Under the pieces are notes generated by a model. The model had not been told where the DNA came from. It searched no databases and was given only the letters and a program-made list of their open reading frames with translations. Source: CAZILM01 sp964625325 (GTDB lineage Bacteria > Patescibacteriota > Saccharimonadia > Saccharimonadales > CAYVSP01). Taken from it: a stretch of 32,339 nucleotides of DNA. The translations under genes were made by a program, and so were the position numbers. Of the stretch, positions 6,241 through 14,670 are shown in pieces (the stretch's first letter is position 1; each line of letters begins with the position of its first letter). Where the stretch lies: NCBI GenBank assembly GCA_964625325.1, contig CAZVBA010000003.1, forward strand, positions 1-32,339, given 5' to 3'.

Positions 6241-7941
6241 TTACTGACGATGGTGGCGCACGCCCATGGCACGCCGGAGGGCGTTTAAGGTACGCGTAAA
6301 GCCGCCAAGACCGCCGCGATAGACGATGTAACGGCTGCGCCAGGCAGGTTCGTACTTGGCCTTAAAGCGGCGCAAACCCTTAAAAGAATAAAACCGGCTG
6401 CCGTTGGCGTAAACAAAGCGCAGGACGCTGTCAACAGCGCCACCGCCAGTTTGTTCATCGGCCTGCAAACCGGATAGTGGACAGAGACCCAGATTGAGGC
6501 GCTTAAAGCCTTGGCTGTGCAAATGATTAATAAGATTGATGAGCAAAAAGTCATTGATATTGCCGGCGCTGCCGCGGCTGTGCCTCAACAGGTCAAAGTT
6601 AGCCTCTTCACGGTCGACGACAGGCAGCAAGTTGATGAAGGCTTGCATGGTCTTGGCCTCGTCGCGGACCACCATGACCTCGCACTGCTGCATGTAATCG
6701 GCCGAGTAATAACCCATCATGAAACCGCGCTCGGTGCGGCCTGGGACTTGCAGCCAATCGTCGGATATCTCTTTTAAGCGACGCAGCGTGGCCGGGCTAT
6801 GTGGTGGCGACAAGACTTCACAGCTGTAGTGCTCGCTGTCAAACTTGCGGGTAATATGCCGGAAATACTTGGTTGGCTTGACGTGACTGATGAAATTAGC
6901 AATATCGACGACAGCTTCTTCGCCGATCTTTTGGGCTTCAAAGTCAAAGCGTTCATAGAGTGCTGAATGGTTGGGCAGGGTATGGATGAAGGCCGGCTCC
7001 CAGTCATTGATGTAACAAAACTCCACAAAATCTTTTAGTAGGCCGTCCAGCGCTGTTGCCGGTCCGACCGGACTGGCAACGCTTAGGGCCACGCCACCGG
7101 CGACCCGATAGGCCAGGCCAGCGCTGCGCTCGCTATTGAAAAAGTAGGCTTTATCGTGCGGCCACTGCTTAAAGAAATCTTCGCTGCTGTCAGGGTGCTC
7201 TTTAATTAAACGGGCCATGTCCTGGTAATCGCGTTCCTGGCGTATAAGGCGGAAACGAATCGGATTGAAGAATGATATGGCCACATAAAACAGCGAGCCT
7301 AAGCTAATTACGGCTAAGGAATCTAAAAACAATGTTGCTCGCCTGGTATAAGGGGTGGCGGGCTGGTTAGTAGTCAAGCCGAACTGGTCAACCACGTAGT
7401 GGGCGCTGGCAGGCACGGATATTTCCTGGTGAAAGTCCCGGTTATCCATCAATTGGAAGCCAGCTATCCCGTATAAAAAGGCCACTGCCAAAACCAAGAG
7501 GGCCCGGCGCAAGGCTAGACCTGAGTTGCGCACCTCGCTTCTAACCGTAAAAACGTTGCGATACAAAATCAAGCCACTTAAGGCAGCCAGGGGCACGAGC
7601 AGATTGAGTAGCAGCGGCAACGGATGAAAGTGAGCGGTCGGCAGATCAAAAATGTAGTGCCTAAAATTACGGACCACGATATAGCCATAGATTGGTAAGG
7701 CAACATACCAGGCCGAGCGCTTACCACGGCGCAGCAAGGTGGCCAGGTAAATGAACGTCAGGCCGGTCAGCAATGTAACATGGGCATCGGCGGTGACCAG
7801 CAGCCCGCCGCGCCGCCGTAGCTCGGCAAATAGCACACTAACAACGGTTAATACGCCAGACAGAAACACACTGGCGGCGATAATACGCAGCGGCCATTGA
7901 GCCTGTGGCTGACGGTAATGTGCGGTTGTTCTTAGCCTCAT
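6241..7941 (-). CDS. MprF/DUF2156-like phosphatidylglycerol aminoacyltransferase (lysyl-PG synthetase type)
   Basis: The 566-aa protein has a membrane N-terminal half (about six hydrophobic segments within residues 15-240) and a cytosolic C-terminal DUF2156 domain of the LPG-synthase type (about 245-566). Family landmarks are the DKAYFFNSERSAGLAYRVAGG segment in two parts, VGPATAL, EEAVVDI, ISDDWLQVPGRTERGFMMGY, LNLGLCPLSGL and the final LRRFKAKYEPAWRSRYIVY. Such domains move an amino acid from aminoacyl-tRNA to a lipid head group and so reduce negative surface charge. The membrane part is shorter than in MprF, so flippase activity is doubtful. It is divergent from the DUF998-like gene and shares its promoter region. 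Confidence 0.85.
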   Translation of the reverse strand: MRLRTTAHYRQPQAQWPLRIIAASVFLSGVLTVVSVLFAELRRRGGLLVTADAHVTLLTGLTFIYLATLLRRGKRSAWYVALPIYGYIVVRNFRHYIFDLPTAHFHPLPLLLNLLVPLAALSGLILYRNVFTVRSEVRNSGLALRRALLVLAVAFLYGIAGFQLMDNRDFHQEISVPASAHYVVDQFGLTTNQPATPYTRRATLFLDSLAVISLGSLFYVAISFFNPIRFRLIRQERDYQDMARLIKEHPDSSEDFFKQWPHDKAYFFNSERSAGLAYRVAGGVALSVASPVGPATALDGLLKDFVEFCYINDWEPAFIHTLPNHSALYERFDFEAQKIGEEAVVDIANFISHVKPTKYFRHITRKFDSEHYSCEVLSPPHSPATLRRLKEISDDWLQVPGRTERGFMMGYYSADYMQQCEVMVVRDEAKTMQAFINLLPVVDREEANFDLLRHSRGSAGNINDFLLINLINHLHSQGFKRLNLGLCPLSGLQADEQTGGGAVDSVLRFVYANGSRFYSFKGLRRFKAKYEPAWRSRYIVYRGGLGGFTRTLNALRRAMGVRHHRQ

Positions 7942-7954
7942 AAGACGTTGGTGC

Positions 7955-7961
7955 TATTATA
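7955..7961. promoter_or_regulatory. Overlapping bidirectional -10 elements
   Basis: TATTAT on the plus strand (7955-7960) lies 6 nt before the GTG at 7967. TATAAT on the minus strand (7961-7956) lies 14 nt before the minus-strand ATG at 7941. One AT-rich block can therefore serve both divergent membrane-protein genes. A weak plus-strand -35 (TTAGCC, 7932-7937) gives a 17-nt spacer. Confidence 0.5.
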
Positions 7962-7966
7962 CAGTC

Positions 7967-8704
7967 GTGAAAGCTAAAGCACGACAACTTGTCGCCTCAC
8001 CGCGGACCATCTTTGCTATCCTGCTGACGGCGACCTTGACGTTCAATAACTGGGTCCTGGCGCTGCTGCTGAACCGACCACTGTTCCTGCATGGCGGCGC
8101 TGTTAGTGAACTGAGTGCCTTCGGCCAACCCTCGGCCGTGGTCTTCCGCAGCCTGGATATAATTTCCGGCCTGTTGTTCATCACCGCTGCGGCGCTACTG
8201 CTGCAATACCAGCAACTGCACGGCCTCAAGACTTACTACGTCCTGATAGTTCTGACTGCCATCTTCGGCATCGCCAATACGGTCGACGCTATGATTCCGC
8301 TGCGCTGTTCGGTGACGCTGGCAATGGCCTGCGAAACACCGATACATATCGGGCTGAGACACCTTACCATACCCAGCCACGGCTATAGCAGCCTGATTAT
8401 TGCCGTCTGCTATCTGGCTTTGCCGTTGGTAGGGTATCTCTTTGCCCACCATGCCAAACTGCTGGCGTTTAAGACTATCAGCTTGGCCCTTTTGGCCATC
8501 GCCATCGTATCCATGGTCGCCGTGGCCGCGGAGTTTTTGGTTGTGCATACGGTCAGCGAACGAGCCTGGGGGCCGAGCCAAGAACTGCAAATGATTGCCT
8601 TCAGTCTCTGGTTCATTGCCTGGTACGCCGCCATCCTGCCGGTGGATACCCGGTTATCTCTTCGTCAACGGGCTACAGTCGCCGCTCCAGTGCAGAGTGT
8701 CTGA
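7967..8704 (+). CDS. Multi-pass membrane protein, DUF998-like
   Basis: The 245-aa protein has seven or so hydrophobic helices (for example residues 15-35, 62-80, 86-106, 144-164, 170-192 and 210-228). Features reminiscent of DUF998 are a conserved R-S-L-D-I-I-S-G after the first loop and a histidine/serine-rich loop SHGYSSLI. No catalytic motif is evident. The start is GTG at 7967, fixed by the -10 box 6 nt upstream. Its head-to-head arrangement with the lipid aminoacyltransferase suggests a shared role in membrane or envelope physiology (inference). Family assignment is from pattern memory and is moderate. Confidence 0.55.
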   Translation: MKAKARQLVASPRTIFAILLTATLTFNNWVLALLLNRPLFLHGGAVSELSAFGQPSAVVFRSLDIISGLLFITAAALLLQYQQLHGLKTYYVLIVLTAIFGIANTVDAMIPLRCSVTLAMACETPIHIGLRHLTIPSHGYSSLIIAVCYLALPLVGYLFAHHAKLLAFKTISLALLAIAIVSMVAVAAEFLVVHTVSERAWGPSQELQMIAFSLWFIAWYAAILPVDTRLSLRQRATVAAPVQSV

Positions 8705-8752
8705 TAGAAAACCACCATCAGACTTGACGCCTCTAGACGGGTGGCCTAGGCT
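8699..8752 (+). promoter_or_regulatory. Trehalase promoter with adjacent inverted repeat
   Basis: TTGACG (8724-8729), a 17-nt spacer and TAGGCT (8747-8752) form the best -35 match in the window. The ATG at 8762 follows 9 nt after the -10 box. A 7-bp perfect inverted repeat, GTCTGAT (8699-8705) and ATCAGAC (8717-8723), abuts the -35 box and overlaps the stop of the upstream gene. It could be an operator or a T-less terminator. Confidence 0.55.
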
Positions 8753-8761
8753 GAAACGTAT

Positions 8762-10015
8762 ATGCTTGGTAAGACAATACGATTGATAAAAGGACTATGG
8801 CACTCGCCTAGCGATCTCAACGCCGAGGAGTTGCAGTCGGCGCGTGATTATATACATGGCTTTTGGGAAAAATTAATTCGATTCCATCCCGAAGATGACC
8901 AAACGCTGCTTGGTTTGCCCAAACCATATCTAGTGCCATCTTATGAAGAAGGGCATGAGTTTGATTTTAATGAGCTGTACTACTGGGACAGTTACTTTAT
9001 GGTCCAGGGCATGTTGGACGAGGATCATAAAGAGCTGGTAATGGGAGTCTTGGAAGATTTACTAACTCTTTTCAAGCGTTTCAAGACAATCCCCAATGCC
9101 TCGCGAACTTACCTGACGGGCCGTTCTCAGCCGCCATTTCTAACCAGTTTTATCTGGGACGTCTATGAGGCCTACAAACTGGATGAAGCCTGGCTAAAAG
9201 ATGCCATCACGACTGCCGAGGCCGAATATCAGACAGTCTGGATGGGAACTACCAAACCTAATGCTCGCCAGGTCTATCAAGGCTTGAGCCGCTACTATGA
9301 CTTAAATTACATAAATGATCTGGCAGAAGCCGAGAGCGGCTGGGATATGACGCCGCGCTTTAACCGCAAGTGTCTGGATTATCTGGCAGTCGATCTTAAC
9401 GCGTTGCTTTATAAATACGAAATGGACTTCGCCCGTTATTACCAACTGGTTAAGGATAAGGCAATGACCGACAAGTGGGAGTCGGCGGCTCAGCAGCGCA
9501 AGGCTGCCATGAGAAAACTGATGTGGAGCAATGTCCGCGGCTGGTACTTTGATTACAATTTTGCAAAACACAAACGCGGTGCGGTTAACTCGCTGGCCGG
9601 GTTCTATCCGGTCTGGGCCGGCATGGTCGACAACGACCAAATGACCCAGATGGTAAAGACGCTGCGCCGCTTTGAAAGCAAAGGCGGCCTGACTACAACC
9701 GACAGCCAGCAGCTTAGCCAGTTTGTCCCCGGTGCCATTCCAACCCAGTGGGCCTATCCTAATGGTTGGGCACCACTCCAATTTCTAGTCGTCAAGGGCC
9801 TGCAGCGTTACGGCTACAATTCCGACGCTCGGCGGATTGCTCACAAGTGGCTAGGCACTAATCTAGATTGGTTTTTGGCGCACGGTGTCTTTTTAGAAAA
9901 GTACAATGTGGTCAGTCCGTTGGATCCGCCAGCCAAAGGACTGTATCCGTCACAGACCGGTTTTGGTTGGACTAACGCAGTATTCGAACGATTTTGCCGC
10001 GAATTCATTGATTGA
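8762..10015 (+). CDS. Cytoplasmic trehalase, GH37 family
   Basis: The 417-aa enzyme has the GH37 (alpha/alpha)6 landmarks: a first signature around FNELYYWDSYF (residues 69-79), ESGWD (191-195), whose D195 corresponds to the catalytic acid of family members, the second signature QWAYPNGWAP (329-338), and E379 in LEKYNV, matching the catalytic base. It would hydrolyse trehalose to two glucose. It is shorter than periplasmic TreA-type enzymes (about 550 aa) and has no signal peptide, so it acts in the cytosol. No trehalose transporter or synthesis gene is adjacent. The start is supported by the promoter 9 nt upstream. Confidence 0.9.
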   Translation: MLGKTIRLIKGLWHSPSDLNAEELQSARDYIHGFWEKLIRFHPEDDQTLLGLPKPYLVPSYEEGHEFDFNELYYWDSYFMVQGMLDEDHKELVMGVLEDLLTLFKRFKTIPNASRTYLTGRSQPPFLTSFIWDVYEAYKLDEAWLKDAITTAEAEYQTVWMGTTKPNARQVYQGLSRYYDLNYINDLAEAESGWDMTPRFNRKCLDYLAVDLNALLYKYEMDFARYYQLVKDKAMTDKWESAAQQRKAAMRKLMWSNVRGWYFDYNFAKHKRGAVNSLAGFYPVWAGMVDNDQMTQMVKTLRRFESKGGLTTTDSQQLSQFVPGAIPTQWAYPNGWAPLQFLVVKGLQRYGYNSDARRIAHKWLGTNLDWFLAHGVFLEKYNVVSPLDPPAKGLYPSQTGFGWTNAVFERFCREFID

Positions 10016-10064
10016 TAATCTGCCGCTGGCCTGTTTTCTGGCGCAGCCAGAAATGCCGCCAGCT

Positions 10065-10161
10065 CTTGGCGCATCCCTGTGTCAGAATTTCCGGTGCTCC
10101 CTTACCGTATGTCACATACGGTTCGGTTCGCTCCTCAATTCTTCCTTGGGCTGCATCCAAG
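10065..10161 (-). repeat. 97-nt structured intergenic element, copy C
   Basis: Read on the minus strand, it starts CTTGGATGCAG and ends GGATGCGCCAAG. The ends pair (CTTGG with CCAAG, then TGC with GCG). The conserved inner blocks CAAGGAAG and CTGACA are present. A central hairpin ACCGTAT/ATACGGT lies at 10104-10110 and 10116-10122. It sits between the convergent 3' ends of trehalase and the orphan histidine kinase and fills most of this 174-nt gap. Copies A and B are at 15689-15785 and 17332-17427. Confidence 0.7.
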
Positions 10162-10189
10162 CAGATTACCCTCAATGAATCGCGGAAGG

Positions 10190-11623
10190 TTAGGCTTGAA
10201 CTGTCTGAGCTAACGGTAAAGTTATGGTGAAGGTGCTGCCTTTGCCTTGCTGGCTGGTAACCGTGATGTCACCGCCGAACTCACGCACCAGCAGCCGGGA
10301 TATGTAGAGGCCGATGCCGGTGCCTTCGTAGTTGTATTCCATCAGGCCGGTGCCGCGGTGGAACTTGGTGAACAGCTTGGGCATTTCGTCGGGACCAATG
10401 CCGATACCACTATCGCTGACAGTAATGACGGCCGAGGTGCCACGCTGGCCACACTCCAGCGTTACCTGGCCGGTAGCCTTAGTGAATTTGATGGCGTTAT
10501 CCATTAGATTCCAGATGGCAATTCGTAAATGGTGGGGCGCGACTACCACCATCACCGGCGTGGCCGGGGCTTTATAAACAAACTGCAATTGATGGTCTTC
10601 GGCCAATTGCTTAGCCTTGCCGGCAATCTCGTTAGTCAAACTCAGCAAATCGACTTGCTCACTGCTGCCCGCCAGCTTCTGGCCGGCTTCGAGCTCGGAA
10701 ATAGTCAAAATGTCCTCGGCCAGGGTGCCCAGCCGGGTGCTATTAGCGGCAATGGTGTTAACCATTTTGCTGATATTTTCCGGTAGTTGCATGGTTTTCA
10801 TAACTTCCAAGTAACCGTTAATCGTCGTTAGCGGCGTACGCAGGTTGTGCGATGTGATGGTCATAAATTCGGTCTTGAGTTTGTCGACTTCCTGCAGCTT
10901 GGTGATGTCGGCTTTCAGCGAATCGGCCATGGTGTTGACGGACTGGGCCAAGTCGCCGATTTCGTCATGGCGTTCCTCGGGGATTTCCTTTTCCAAAGCG
11001 CCAGCACTAATGGCCAGGGCGGCCTGGCTGAGCCGGCGCAACGGCTGGAGCAACAAGAAGTTCATGGCCACAAATAAGGCGGATCCGGTCAACAGCAAGG
11101 CAAATAGGGCCAGCCCGATAATCGCCAGCACGCCCTGGCGAATACTGTGCTCAATCTCAGCATTGGACACCACATAAAGCACTCCATAGCGGTGGACGCC
11201 GTTATCCTCAATGAAAGGCTGAATTATGCCGGTTAGCTCGCCGCCTGAGCCATGTAGGTAAATACGGTCAAAACTAGTCGCTTGCTGATTGGTTACTGCC
11301 GGCAGCGGTTGTTTGTATTGCTGGTAGGCAACCTTACCGTCGATACCATAGACCGCCACATTGGTTATGGTTGGGTTGAGCAGTGTGAATTGCGCAACCT
11401 GCTGGTCAATCCGCACTGTGCCGGAGTCTTTGTAGATTTCAAAAGTTTTGCCGATCGGTTCGGTGGCCAGGGCGGCAAACGATTGAGCTTGGTCGGTCAG
11501 ACTCTGACGTTGCGAATGTACGGTGTTGCGAACGAACAAGATCGCCAGGACGCCGAAAATGAGCAACAACAAACCACCAAGCAACAGTAAAACCTTGATA
11601 CGGATATTGAGGCGCAATTTCAT
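10190..11623 (-). CDS. Orphan sensor histidine kinase with extracytoplasmic sensor and HAMP
   Basis: The 477-aa kinase has a first transmembrane helix (about 10-31), an extracytoplasmic sensor of about 130 residues resembling a single Cache/PAS-like fold (NVAVYGIDGKV, GVLYVVS), a second helix (about 165-190), HAMP (about 190-243), HisKA with H259 in TSHNLRTPL, and HATPase with N box NLMDNAIKF, G1 SDSGIGIG and G2 GTGIGLYIS. All kinase boxes are intact. No response regulator is adjacent. The gene lies 87 nt downstream of the solute-binding protein gene on the same strand, so it may sense a ligand related to that protein (inference). Confidence 0.92.
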   Translation of the reverse strand: MKLRLNIRIKVLLLLGGLLLLIFGVLAILFVRNTVHSQRQSLTDQAQSFAALATEPIGKTFEIYKDSGTVRIDQQVAQFTLLNPTITNVAVYGIDGKVAYQQYKQPLPAVTNQQATSFDRIYLHGSGGELTGIIQPFIEDNGVHRYGVLYVVSNAEIEHSIRQGVLAIIGLALFALLLTGSALFVAMNFLLLQPLRRLSQAALAISAGALEKEIPEERHDEIGDLAQSVNTMADSLKADITKLQEVDKLKTEFMTITSHNLRTPLTTINGYLEVMKTMQLPENISKMVNTIAANSTRLGTLAEDILTISELEAGQKLAGSSEQVDLLSLTNEIAGKAKQLAEDHQLQFVYKAPATPVMVVVAPHHLRIAIWNLMDNAIKFTKATGQVTLECGQRGTSAVITVSDSGIGIGPDEMPKLFTKFHRGTGLMEYNYEGTGIGLYISRLLVREFGGDITVTSQQGKGSTFTITLPLAQTVQA

Positions 11624-11710
11624 AGCCCACCGGAACCGTTAATTATCATTTCGGTTACGTTTATCTTGACAGCTCTGGTCGGGCGACGTCAAGCCAGAAC
11701 AAACAACGAC

Positions 11711-13405
11711 TTATTTAGCGTAGGCGGTGGCCCAGTTGGCGCCAAATGGTTCGCCACCACGGTCACGAGTAACCACAAACGAAGGGTCGGTGTACCAATG
11801 CTCGAGACGGACATACAGCGGAATGATACCTGCGTTGTCGCTCAACTCCTTGGAAATCTGCTGCAGTTGAGCTAGTCGCTTAGTGGCATCGATGGTTTTG
11901 TTGGATTGATTGAGCAAGCTGGTGATGGTCGGCGTGCTATACCACTTTTTAACGTAGCCGGTGTAGATGTCGCTCATATCCAGTAACTGGGTGGAAACGC
12001 TGTAGGCCCAGGAGTCAAACTTGCCGGCGGCAATATCGGCCTCAATTTTGTCGGAATCCTGATAGAGCACGATGTTGAAAGTAATACCGGCCTCTTTGGT
12101 TTCCTTGACTATCTCGGCTGGCAATCCGTTACCTTTCTGGTCGAACAGGGCAAAATTAATGGTCACGCCGTTGGGGTAACCGGCATCTTTAAGCAATTGC
12201 TTGGCTTTGGCAATGTCGCGGACGTGCGGCGGGATACTAGGGTTGTAACCGGGTATGGTTAATGGCGCGAGCTGATTGTCTACTTCAACTTCTACGCCGC
12301 GTGATTTTGCCAAAGCAGCGAGGTCGAGCGAGGCATAGAGGGCCTGCCGCACTTTGGTGTTGGCCACCACGAATTTCGGGTTATTGGTGTTAAAGAGAAT
12401 GACCGAGGTGCCGACATTGGGCGCGGCAATCTCTTTAAGTTTTGTGCTGGCTCGGGCGGTGGCAATGTCCGGGGCGTCAAACAACACGATGGTCGCATTA
12501 ACGTCACCCTTGGCGGCGGCGGCCGTCAGGCTCGCTTCATCCGGGAAACCTTTGTAGGTAACCGCTCTTGTCTTGGGCCGGCCACCATGCCACTGGTCAA
12601 AGGCCACTAACTGAATACTGTTCTCGTTGGGCGTTGTGCCAGGTTTGAGCGTATAAGGTCCGGTGCCGTTTTCGGCACTATCCTTTAGTTTCGACTGCGA
12701 ATCAATGATGTACAGGTAGGCCAACTTGTTCAACAGCAGCGGGTCGGGTGAAGTCGTCACAACTTTTACCTCATTATTATTGACGACCTGTACGGATTTA
12801 ATGGTATCGTCATAGATTTTGCCGAGCTCTGTAGTCTTGAAGTTTTCCAGACTGTATTTAACATCGGCTGCAGTCATGGTGCGACCGGTGTGAAACTTAA
12901 CATTTTGGGCCAGCTTGAAGTCCCACGTGTTGTCGTCCGGGTTAGTCCAACTGGTGGCTAGGTTAGGTTTGATCTGGTTGACGTTCTTGAATTGCACTAA
13001 ACCTTCAAAGGCCTGCTGGTTGAAGTCATAAGAATTATCAATATTTTTGGCATTCGGATAAAATATGGCACCTGAACCATCGGGCACCAAACCGACGATG
13101 ACTTGTGGGATATCTTTTTGGGTCTGGGTTGCCTGCTGGGTCGGTTTTTTGCTTTTGTGCAGTAGGGCGTAGGCGCCGACACCAATAGCAACCAGCAGCA
13201 GTAGAATAATTATGACAAAGAGTAGACCCTTCTTTTTACCAGGCGCCGCTGGTGGCATAACTGGCTTTGATGCAGTTGTTGGAGGTGTGGCTGCCGCTTC
13301 GGGCGGTGCCGGTGCTATGACCTGACCGCTGGCTGGTGGCGCTTCCGCTACGTTATTATCTGCAGCTTCATTCTTGTTTGGTTCGGAGTTAACGACAATA
13401 TCCAT
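11711..13405 (-). CDS. Membrane-anchored family 5 (peptide/nickel-type) solute-binding protein
   Basis: The 564-aa protein has a Pro/Ala-rich cytosolic N-terminus, one transmembrane helix (about 60-82) and a large extracytoplasmic SBP_bac_5 domain. The family pattern is clear: TWDFKLAQNVKFHTG followed by MTAADVKYSLENF, GTGPYTL, VRQALYASLD and AKQLLKDAGYPNG. Such proteins deliver oligopeptides or other solutes to ABC importers. It is anchored by an uncleaved N-terminal helix rather than a lipobox. No permease or ATPase genes are nearby, so it may work with distant genes or as part of a sensory pair with the downstream kinase. Ligand unknown. Confidence 0.88.
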   Translation of the reverse strand: MDIVVNSEPNKNEAADNNVAEAPPASGQVIAPAPPEAAATPPTTASKPVMPPAAPGKKKGLLFVIIILLLLVAIGVGAYALLHKSKKPTQQATQTQKDIPQVIVGLVPDGSGAIFYPNAKNIDNSYDFNQQAFEGLVQFKNVNQIKPNLATSWTNPDDNTWDFKLAQNVKFHTGRTMTAADVKYSLENFKTTELGKIYDDTIKSVQVVNNNEVKVVTTSPDPLLLNKLAYLYIIDSQSKLKDSAENGTGPYTLKPGTTPNENSIQLVAFDQWHGGRPKTRAVTYKGFPDEASLTAAAAKGDVNATIVLFDAPDIATARASTKLKEIAAPNVGTSVILFNTNNPKFVVANTKVRQALYASLDLAALAKSRGVEVEVDNQLAPLTIPGYNPSIPPHVRDIAKAKQLLKDAGYPNGVTINFALFDQKGNGLPAEIVKETKEAGITFNIVLYQDSDKIEADIAAGKFDSWAYSVSTQLLDMSDIYTGYVKKWYSTPTITSLLNQSNKTIDATKRLAQLQQISKELSDNAGIIPLYVRLEHWYTDPSFVVTRDRGGEPFGANWATAYAK

Positions 13406-13531
13406 AGATGCCCATCCTATTTTTAATACTTATGTTTATAATCGCACACCGTTATCTAGAGGTCAAATGAGGCCAGAAGTGCCACCCAAACGTATACCAG
13501 TGCTCCTTTGATACATAATTAACTGTAAGTC

Positions 13532-13560
13532 TTGCGCAAAGGATTACCGCGTAGCATACT
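13532..13560 (+). promoter_or_regulatory. Promoter of the 327-aa unknown gene
   Basis: TTGCGC (13532-13537), a 17-nt spacer and CATACT (13555-13560). The ATG at 13569 follows 8 nt later, again giving an essentially leaderless message with no Shine-Dalgarno. Confidence 0.45.
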
Positions 13561-13568
13561 CAAAGCAA

Positions 13569-14552
13569 ATGAGTGTCTTAGCTACTCAACCGGGCGGTGA
13601 AGGGGTAGTTGCTGATGGCCCGGCCGAATTTATTGAGACCGAAATAGATACACGGTTAGATTTGCCGTTTTCAGATGATGTATTAGCAGGCGGGGCAGTC
13701 GATTGGCCTGAAGGTGAAGCGGCGGCGCTTGATCAGATGCCAGGTGTGGAGGCCGAGCCCGATAGACTGCTTGATGCTGCTGCTAACCTAGGCCAGGTCG
13801 CCACGCCAGAGGTAGCCGAATTAGAGGAGTTTGATATTGTCGCCGAAATTAAAGCTCGAACGGGCCGTACTCTAACTGACCAGCAAATAAACCTACTAGC
13901 CACAATGATTAATAACCTGCCGGCCGAAGAATGGTTTCAGCGCAAGGACGTCGGTTACATTGAAGCTGAATATGTTTCAAAGGGAGCCTTTGACCAAGCC
14001 TATCATAAGCTTATAAAAGTACTCGAAGCGGCTGGTGTGGTTGAGCATAACGGCAAGGATAAATCCCAAAGTAAGCATCGGTTTATCAAGGCCTATGAGC
14101 CGCCGGCCCTTAAAGTGCAGGAGCCGGTTAGGCGCAAAACGCCCGATACTAAGCCGCCGGCGCCGCCCGCATCGGCAAGCCCTAAGGCAGCCACAAAAGC
14201 TCCCAAACTGGCCGGTCAAACAGGTGTGAGAGAGTGGGAGGCCAAACGTATGGAGGATATCAGAAGAAGAGCCCTCGAAAGAGAAGATGGGCGGTCCAAA
14301 AAAGAAAAGCGTAAAGAACAAACTCTTCAGGAGCGCCTGCAGGATTATTTGAATGGTGAAGCTGATTTCCCGACCGGCCTAAGCTTAGAAAATAGGCAGG
14401 CAGTGCGGGTTTTTCTGGGCGAATCGGCCGTGCAGAAGGAAGAGATACCCGGCTATCATAATCGCCACCGCCGACTGCAAGTCTGGCTAAACCCGCAGCT
14501 GGCATTTGTGATTGATCCAACGACAGGCAATGTAAATAAGCCAAGGAACTGA
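13569..14552 (+). CDS. Hypothetical charged protein with possible winged-helix segment, 327 aa
   Basis: I do not recognise a named family. The first about 90 residues are acidic and low-complexity. Residues about 95-180 (TLTDQQINLLATMIN, KGAFDQAYHKLIKVLEAAGVV) have the spacing of a helix-turn-helix or winged-helix fold, ending in a basic strand SKHRFIKAY. Then comes a Pro/Ala/Lys linker, a highly charged helix (EWEAKRMEDIRRRALE, followed by a Lys/Glu/Arg run) and a C-terminal compact region with HNRHRRLQVWLNPQ. No membrane segments. The layout fits a nucleic-acid-associated protein, but that is an inference from composition. It is divergent from the solute-binding protein gene across 163 nt. 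Confidence 0.65.
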   Translation: MSVLATQPGGEGVVADGPAEFIETEIDTRLDLPFSDDVLAGGAVDWPEGEAAALDQMPGVEAEPDRLLDAAANLGQVATPEVAELEEFDIVAEIKARTGRTLTDQQINLLATMINNLPAEEWFQRKDVGYIEAEYVSKGAFDQAYHKLIKVLEAAGVVEHNGKDKSQSKHRFIKAYEPPALKVQEPVRRKTPDTKPPAPPASASPKAATKAPKLAGQTGVREWEAKRMEDIRRRALEREDGRSKKEKRKEQTLQERLQDYLNGEADFPTGLSLENRQAVRVFLGESAVQKEEIPGYHNRHRRLQVWLNPQLAFVIDPTTGNVNKPRN

Positions 14553-14570
14553 TTACCAGTAGGTTTAAGG

Positions 14571-14576
14571 TATAAT
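14571..14576 (+). promoter_or_regulatory. -10 box of tRNA-Val
   Basis: A perfect TATAAT lies 13 nt before the first base of the tRNA, so transcription would start about 7 nt upstream of it. No convincing -35 is seen. Confidence 0.55.
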
Positions 14577-14589
14577 TTTGTTAGCTTGG

Positions 14590-14666
14590 GGGTTCTTAGC
14601 TCAGTTGGCTAGAGCGCAGCATTCACATTGCTGAGGTCACAGGTTCGAGCCCTGTAGGACCCACCA
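14590..14666 (+). tRNA. tRNA-Val (anticodon CAC), CCA encoded
   Basis: This is a 77-nt cloverleaf. The acceptor stem GGGTTCT pairs with AGGACCC (one G-U). The D-arm is AGCTCAGTTGGCTAGAGC. The anticodon stem is CAGCA/TGCTG with loop TTCACAT and anticodon CAC, reading GUG. The T arm has GGTTCGAGCCC, and CCA is genome-encoded. It is followed only 4 nt later by the next ORF's ATG, so tRNA 3' processing would leave that message nearly leaderless. Confidence 0.96.
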
Positions 14667-14670
14667 GATT

